Below are positions 22,727 through 25,831 of a stretch of DNA of 25,831 bases, piece after piece. Within the stretch, counting starts at the first letter, position 1. The number at the start of each line of letters is the position of its first letter. The stretch comes from CBFDCQ01 sp965603355 (GTDB lineage: Bacteria > Hydrogenedentota > CAZGCA01 > CBFDCQ01), in the NCBI GenBank assembly GCA_965603355.1, contig CBFDCQ010000044.1, positions 1-25,831 on the forward strand. Reading direction: 5' to 3'. The translations under genes were made by a program, and so were the position numbers. The notes below the pieces were generated by a model. The model worked only from the letters and a program-made list of their open reading frames with translations, ran no database searches and had not been told where the DNA came from.

Positions 22727-25003
22727 GTGACGCTTGAACAAGTCGTCGAAAAACTCCGCAACGACCCCAAGTTCATGCGCAACGTCACCGAATGGAGAGA
22801 GATCGAGGAACGACCTGCCCGGTATGCCGGGTTCCCTCCCGGATTGGATAAGAAGCTCATCAGGGCTCTGGCGAAAGAGGGTGTGCACGACCTTTTCACG
22901 CATCAACGGCAGGCTTTTGACGCTGTTGCCGAGGGGAAAAACGTCGTTGTAGTGACGCCGACGGCTTCGGGCAAGACGTTGTGCTACAACGTACCGGTGC
23001 TGCACACGGTGATGACCAAGAAGAAGGCGCGTGCGCTGTACCTGTTTCCCACTAAGGCGCTCGCGCAGGACCAGTTGAACGAGTTGCACGGTCTTATCAC
23101 CGCGCTGGGGGTGAAGATAGGCACGTACACGTTTGACGGAGACACGCCGACATCCGCTCGAAAAGCTATCCGACAGGCGGGTCATATTGTTCTTACGAAT
23201 CCCGACATGCTTCACACGGGCATACTGCCGCACCATACGTTGTGGCTCAAACTGTTTGAGAATCTGCGGTTCGTTGTAATAGACGAGATTCACCATTATC
23301 GCGGGGTGTTTGGGAGCCACCTCGCCAACGTCGTGCGAAGGCTGAAGCGCGTGTGCAAGTTCTACGGTTCGAGCCCGCAGTTCATCATGTGCTCGGCCAC
23401 GATAGCCAATCCCCGAGAACTTGCCGAGAAGGCTGTCGGTGACGAGGTTTTTCTGATCGACGACAACGGTGCACCTTCGGGAAGGAAGCATTTTGTCCTG
23501 TTCAACCCGCCGGTTGTGAACAAGGAACTTGGGATTCGCCGGTGGGTTGTTCAGCAGGCGAGCGACCTCGCCAGACGGTTCCTGTTCGACGATATTCAGA
23601 CGATAGTATTCGCCAGGAGCCGGTTGCGCGTTGAGATACTTCTGACGTCGTTGCGAGAGGCCGTCAGGAAGCTCCGTAAGGCCGAGAAGCTTGTCCGCGG
23701 GTATCGAGGCGGGTACCTGCCTTTGGAACGGCGCGAGATCGAGAAAGGTTTGCGCGACGGCGAGATCATGACCGTCGTGAGCACAAACGCGCTGGAGCTC
23801 GGCATCGATATCGGTTCGCTGGATGCGTGCGTTATCGCGGGATACCCGGGCACGATAGCCAGCACGTGGCAGCAGGCAGGCAGGGCCGGCCGGCGTACCG
23901 ACGTTTCCATGGCGATTCTCGTCGCGTCGAGCGCGCCGATCGACCAGTACATGATAGGTCATCCGGACTATTTTTTCGGCCAATCGCCCGAGCACGGGAT
24001 AATTGACCCGAACAACCAGTTCATACTGATGAACCATATCAAGTGTGCGGCTTTCGAGCTGCCGTTCGAGGACGGAGAGGTGTTCGGTCTGGACGAGACA
24101 AGCACCCAACAGATACTGTCGTATCTGGAAGGGCACGGCGTGCTCAGACACGTGCGTAAAAGATGGCACTGGATGACCGAGAGCTATCCCGCAGAGAACG
24201 TCAGTCTGCGTACCGCATGTCCGGAAAACGTGGTGGTGGTCAACACTACGGATAAGGCCGATGTTATAGGCGAGGTGGACTATTTCAGCGCGCCGGCGCT
24301 GGTGCACGAGGGAGCCATCTACCTTCACGGGGGCCGTCAGTTCACCATTGAGCGGCTCGATCTTGATGACAAGAAAGCGTACGCCAAAGAGGTTGACGTT
24401 GACTATTACACGGACGCCGAGATCAAGGTCACGGTTCGAGTTCTCAACGTCGAGAGGGAAACGTTGCTCGCCGACGGGCAAAAGGCGGAGGGCGGCGTGA
24501 GCGTCACGTGGCAGCCCACGATGTACAAGAAGATCAAGTTCGGTACGTACGAGAACATCGGCGACGGTAGAATACACCTTCCCGAGACGACGATGCACAC
24601 GAGGGGATACTGGGTGGAATTCGCGGAAGCTGCGATAGCCGAGTTGAAACAGCTCAACATAGATGTCGCCAAGAGCCTGCAAGCGCTTGCGAACGTGCTC
24701 GGCAGCGTTGCGCCGGTATTGATCATGTGCGACCCGAGCGACATTCGCGCGCAGCCGCGCGTCGCCGACCCGTTCACCGAGAAACCGGCGATCTACCTGT
24801 ACGACTGTTATCCCGGCGGCGTCGGGTACAGCGAGAAGATGTTCACGAACCACAGCCAGCTCTGTGAGTCAGCGCGTGAGCTGATACAGCACTGCTCTTG
24901 CGAATGGGGATGTCCTTCCTGCGTGGGTCCCGTGCTCGAGGTGGGCGAATACGGCAAGACCGGCGCGCTGAAACTGCTTGACGCGTTGCGCGACGGTGGG
25001 TGA
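22727..25003 (+). CDS. MrfA/YprA-type DEAH-box helicase with zinc-binding DUF1998 domain
   Basis: A 758-residue superfamily 2 DNA helicase; MrfA of Bacillus (about 749 aa) acts in excision repair of mitomycin C damage. RecA domain 1 has Walker A TPTASGKT (77-84), DEIH (186-189) and SAT (223-225). RecA domain 2 has STNALELGIDIGSLD and motif VI QQAGRAGRR (382-390). The C-terminal MZB/DUF1998 region ends with four cysteines, C723-S-C-EWG-C-PS-C732, which bind zinc in this family. The start chosen is GTG at 22727 with AAAGGGAG 8 nt upstream; an earlier GTG overlaps that SD. The MrfB exonuclease partner is not adjacent. It follows the RseC-family gene by 41 bp and may be co-transcribed. Confidence 0.93.
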   Translation: MTLEQVVEKLRNDPKFMRNVTEWREIEERPARYAGFPPGLDKKLIRALAKEGVHDLFTHQRQAFDAVAEGKNVVVVTPTASGKTLCYNVPVLHTVMTKKKARALYLFPTKALAQDQLNELHGLITALGVKIGTYTFDGDTPTSARKAIRQAGHIVLTNPDMLHTGILPHHTLWLKLFENLRFVVIDEIHHYRGVFGSHLANVVRRLKRVCKFYGSSPQFIMCSATIANPRELAEKAVGDEVFLIDDNGAPSGRKHFVLFNPPVVNKELGIRRWVVQQASDLARRFLFDDIQTIVFARSRLRVEILLTSLREAVRKLRKAEKLVRGYRGGYLPLERREIEKGLRDGEIMTVVSTNALELGIDIGSLDACVIAGYPGTIASTWQQAGRAGRRTDVSMAILVASSAPIDQYMIGHPDYFFGQSPEHGIIDPNNQFILMNHIKCAAFELPFEDGEVFGLDETSTQQILSYLEGHGVLRHVRKRWHWMTESYPAENVSLRTACPENVVVVNTTDKADVIGEVDYFSAPALVHEGAIYLHGGRQFTIERLDLDDKKAYAKEVDVDYYTDAEIKVTVRVLNVERETLLADGQKAEGGVSVTWQPTMYKKIKFGTYENIGDGRIHLPETTMHTRGYWVEFAEAAIAELKQLNIDVAKSLQALANVLGSVAPVLIMCDPSDIRAQPRVADPFTEKPAIYLYDCYPGGVGYSEKMFTNHSQLCESARELIQHCSCEWGCPSCVGPVLEVGEYGKTGALKLLDALRDGG

Positions 25004-25041
25004 CAGTTCAATGAGTCTTTTTGTCGGTCGGCGCGGTATGG

Positions 25042-25452
25042 CTACGGTGGGCTGAAACGGCGCATAGACGCAACCTCCTCGGGGCTGTAGACTCGTCCCT
25101 TGCCGACACCGGGGCAGAGCTTTCCGGCTCGGTTCCAGCCCTCTTCCGAGACGGTCACGTAGTCCCAGAAAGGCCAGCTCAGACAGGTGGCCGGTTTGAC
25201 CGCGTGAATTGTGCAGCCGTCGCGGTAGAACGGGCAGTATCCATTAGGCAGAAGCTTGACTATGGTCCTTCCGCGCGAATCCTGTGTCACATGCCGCTTC
25301 TTGAACGCTTCCTCGTCCATCCCCAACTTCTCGCTTATTCGGGGTATGTCTTCGTCGTGGAGAAACACGTCTCCGTACCACGTTGTACAACACTTACCGC
25401 ATTCCTGGCACTCGAACCTCAGTTCTGCTTGCTCATAGAACTTCCGAGCCAT
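25042..25452 (-). CDS. YkgJ-family cysteine-cluster protein
   Basis: A 136-residue protein of the YkgJ/CxxCxxCC family (PF03692), thought to bind zinc or an Fe-S cluster; its reaction is not established. The motif FECQECGKCC (C15, C18, C21, C22) is followed by CPFYRDGCTIHAVKPATCLSWPFW (C73, C80, C90) and C113, giving eight cysteines. No membrane segment is present. The ATG has AAGGAGG 4 nt upstream on the minus strand. It converges on the helicase gene with a 38-bp gap that holds a T5 run but no clear terminator stem. It is transcribed from its own near-consensus promoter. Confidence 0.88.
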   Translation of the reverse strand: MARKFYEQAELRFECQECGKCCTTWYGDVFLHDEDIPRISEKLGMDEEAFKKRHVTQDSRGRTIVKLLPNGYCPFYRDGCTIHAVKPATCLSWPFWDYVTVSEEGWNRAGKLCPGVGKGRVYSPEEVASMRRFSPP

Positions 25453-25522
25453 TACTCCTCCTTACTTGTATGCGTCTATGCAGATGAGACATACTCAGCC
25501 CATGTCGTCCGACGATGAGCAA

Positions 25523-25551
25523 ATGATACGCTTGAAACTGGTTCAGGTCAA
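25523..25551 (-). promoter_or_regulatory. Sigma-A promoter of the YkgJ-family gene
   Basis: The minus strand has TTGACC (25546-25551), a 17-bp spacer and TATCAT (25523-25528), each five of six matches. Transcription would start near 25516, about 64 nt before the ATG. The start region overlaps the 11-bp dyad TCGTC-C-GACGA (25505-25515). Confidence 0.78.
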
Positions 25552-25722
25552 GTGTGCAGCACGTCGAGCGTGACGGCACCGCAATAGGGCGATTCGACAG
25601 AGAAGACCCCTCTTTTCAGCAGGTCACTGAGCCGCCTGCGTTTCAGGAGAGAGTCATGATGAGGAGGTTTTAAGCGGTACGCACCGTCGGATCGTTGGCG
25701 GGTGCGCGGTTGTGTCAACAGC

Positions 25723-25751
25723 TTGACAAAGGGGTCAATTTGTAGTAGCAT
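25723..25751 (+). promoter_or_regulatory. Sigma-A promoter of tRNA-Cys
   Basis: TTGACA (25723-25728), a 17-bp spacer and TAGCAT (25746-25751). Transcription would start near 25758, about 17 nt before the mature tRNA. The start lies within the inverted repeat GAGTC-GTCG-GACTC (25752-25765). Confidence 0.82.
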
Positions 25752-25774
25752 GAGTCGTCGGACTCCGAAAAAAG

Positions 25775-25831
<57 letters not shown>

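Larger units (their letters stand above)
25453..25774. other. Divergent region between the YkgJ-family gene and tRNA-Cys
   Basis: 322 bp. It contains the minus-strand promoter (25523-25551) and a bulged leader hairpin for the cysteine-cluster gene, with GTAT (25468-25471) / ATAC (25491-25494) outside and GTCT (25474-25477) / AGAC (25487-25490) inside. It also holds the tRNA promoter (25723-25751) and two short dyads at the transcription starts. Bases 25552-25722 show nothing convincing; a 67-codon minus-strand frame here is judged spurious. Confidence 0.6.

Noticed and set aside
22520..24853. 777-codon minus-strand frame opposite the helicase
   Set aside because: It is the antisense of a clearly conserved helicase in a GC-rich genome, shows no domain, and is rich in Arg/His/Leu as expected of a shadow frame.
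25004..25041. Possible bidirectional terminator between the helicase and the cysteine-cluster gene
   Set aside because: A T5 run is present but no stem longer than about 3-4 bp precedes it.
25656..25673. Five-codon micro-ORF (MMRRF) with an AGGAG site upstream on the plus strand
   Set aside because: It lies upstream of the tRNA promoter with no promoter of its own and no target gene for attenuation; likely chance.
25548..25751. 67-codon minus-strand frame between the divergent promoters
   Set aside because: It begins in the -10 of the tRNA promoter and ends in the -35 of the cysteine-cluster promoter, has no good SD at normal spacing and no recognisable motif.

Overview
The window is chromosomal DNA from a flagellated bacterium of moderately high GC, with strong Shine-Dalgarno (SD) sites and frequent GTG/TTG starts. 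Operon order (flgB-flgC-fliE-fliF-fliG-fliH-fliI-fliJ-motE/ylxF-fliK-flgD-TIGR02530-flgE) and the short FlgD resemble Firmicutes, Thermotogota and related lineages. The operon sits under a sigma-54-type two-component system, as in polar-flagellate proteobacteria and some uncultured phyla. I cannot name the lineage from sequence alone.

Left part, minus strand, read right to left. A strong sigma-A promoter near 17.1 kb drives a four-gene regulatory cassette: a large membrane-anchored TPR protein, a small FlgN-like coiled-coil protein, a cytoplasmic PAS histidine kinase and an NtrC-class sigma-54 activator. The genes are 2 bp apart or overlap. A 239-bp gap follows, holding an excellent sigma-54 promoter (GG-N10-GC). 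Then come the structural genes for rod (flgB, flgC), MS-ring junction and ring (fliE, fliF), switch (fliG), export ATPase complex (fliH, fliI, fliJ), a MotE-like protein, hook-length control (fliK), hook cap (flgD), a conserved flagellar-operon protein of unknown function, and the hook (flgE). The simplest reading is a hierarchy: housekeeping sigma makes the kinase and activator, and these switch on the basal body and hook operon through sigma-54.

Middle. A minus-strand Gfo/Idh/MocA oxidoreductase with an altered EKP motif is separated by a 533-bp divergent region from a plus-strand series: UDP-glucuronate decarboxylase, a membrane-anchored PP2C phosphatase, mannose-6-phosphate isomerase, an RseC-family membrane protein and an MrfA/YprA-type helicase. 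The divergent region holds a perfect TTGACA-N17-TATAAT promoter and a leader of about 220 nt before the decarboxylase. Two of the genes feed nucleotide-sugar metabolism, suggesting surface polysaccharide synthesis.

Right end. A convergent YkgJ-family cysteine-cluster gene and a divergently transcribed tRNA-Cys(GCA), cut by the window end, each have a near-consensus sigma-A promoter. I see no CRISPR array, insertion sequence, prophage or classical defence locus. The most interesting material is the TPR/FlgN-like/kinase/activator cassette with its promoter dyad and leader hairpin, and the divergent region before the UDP-sugar gene.
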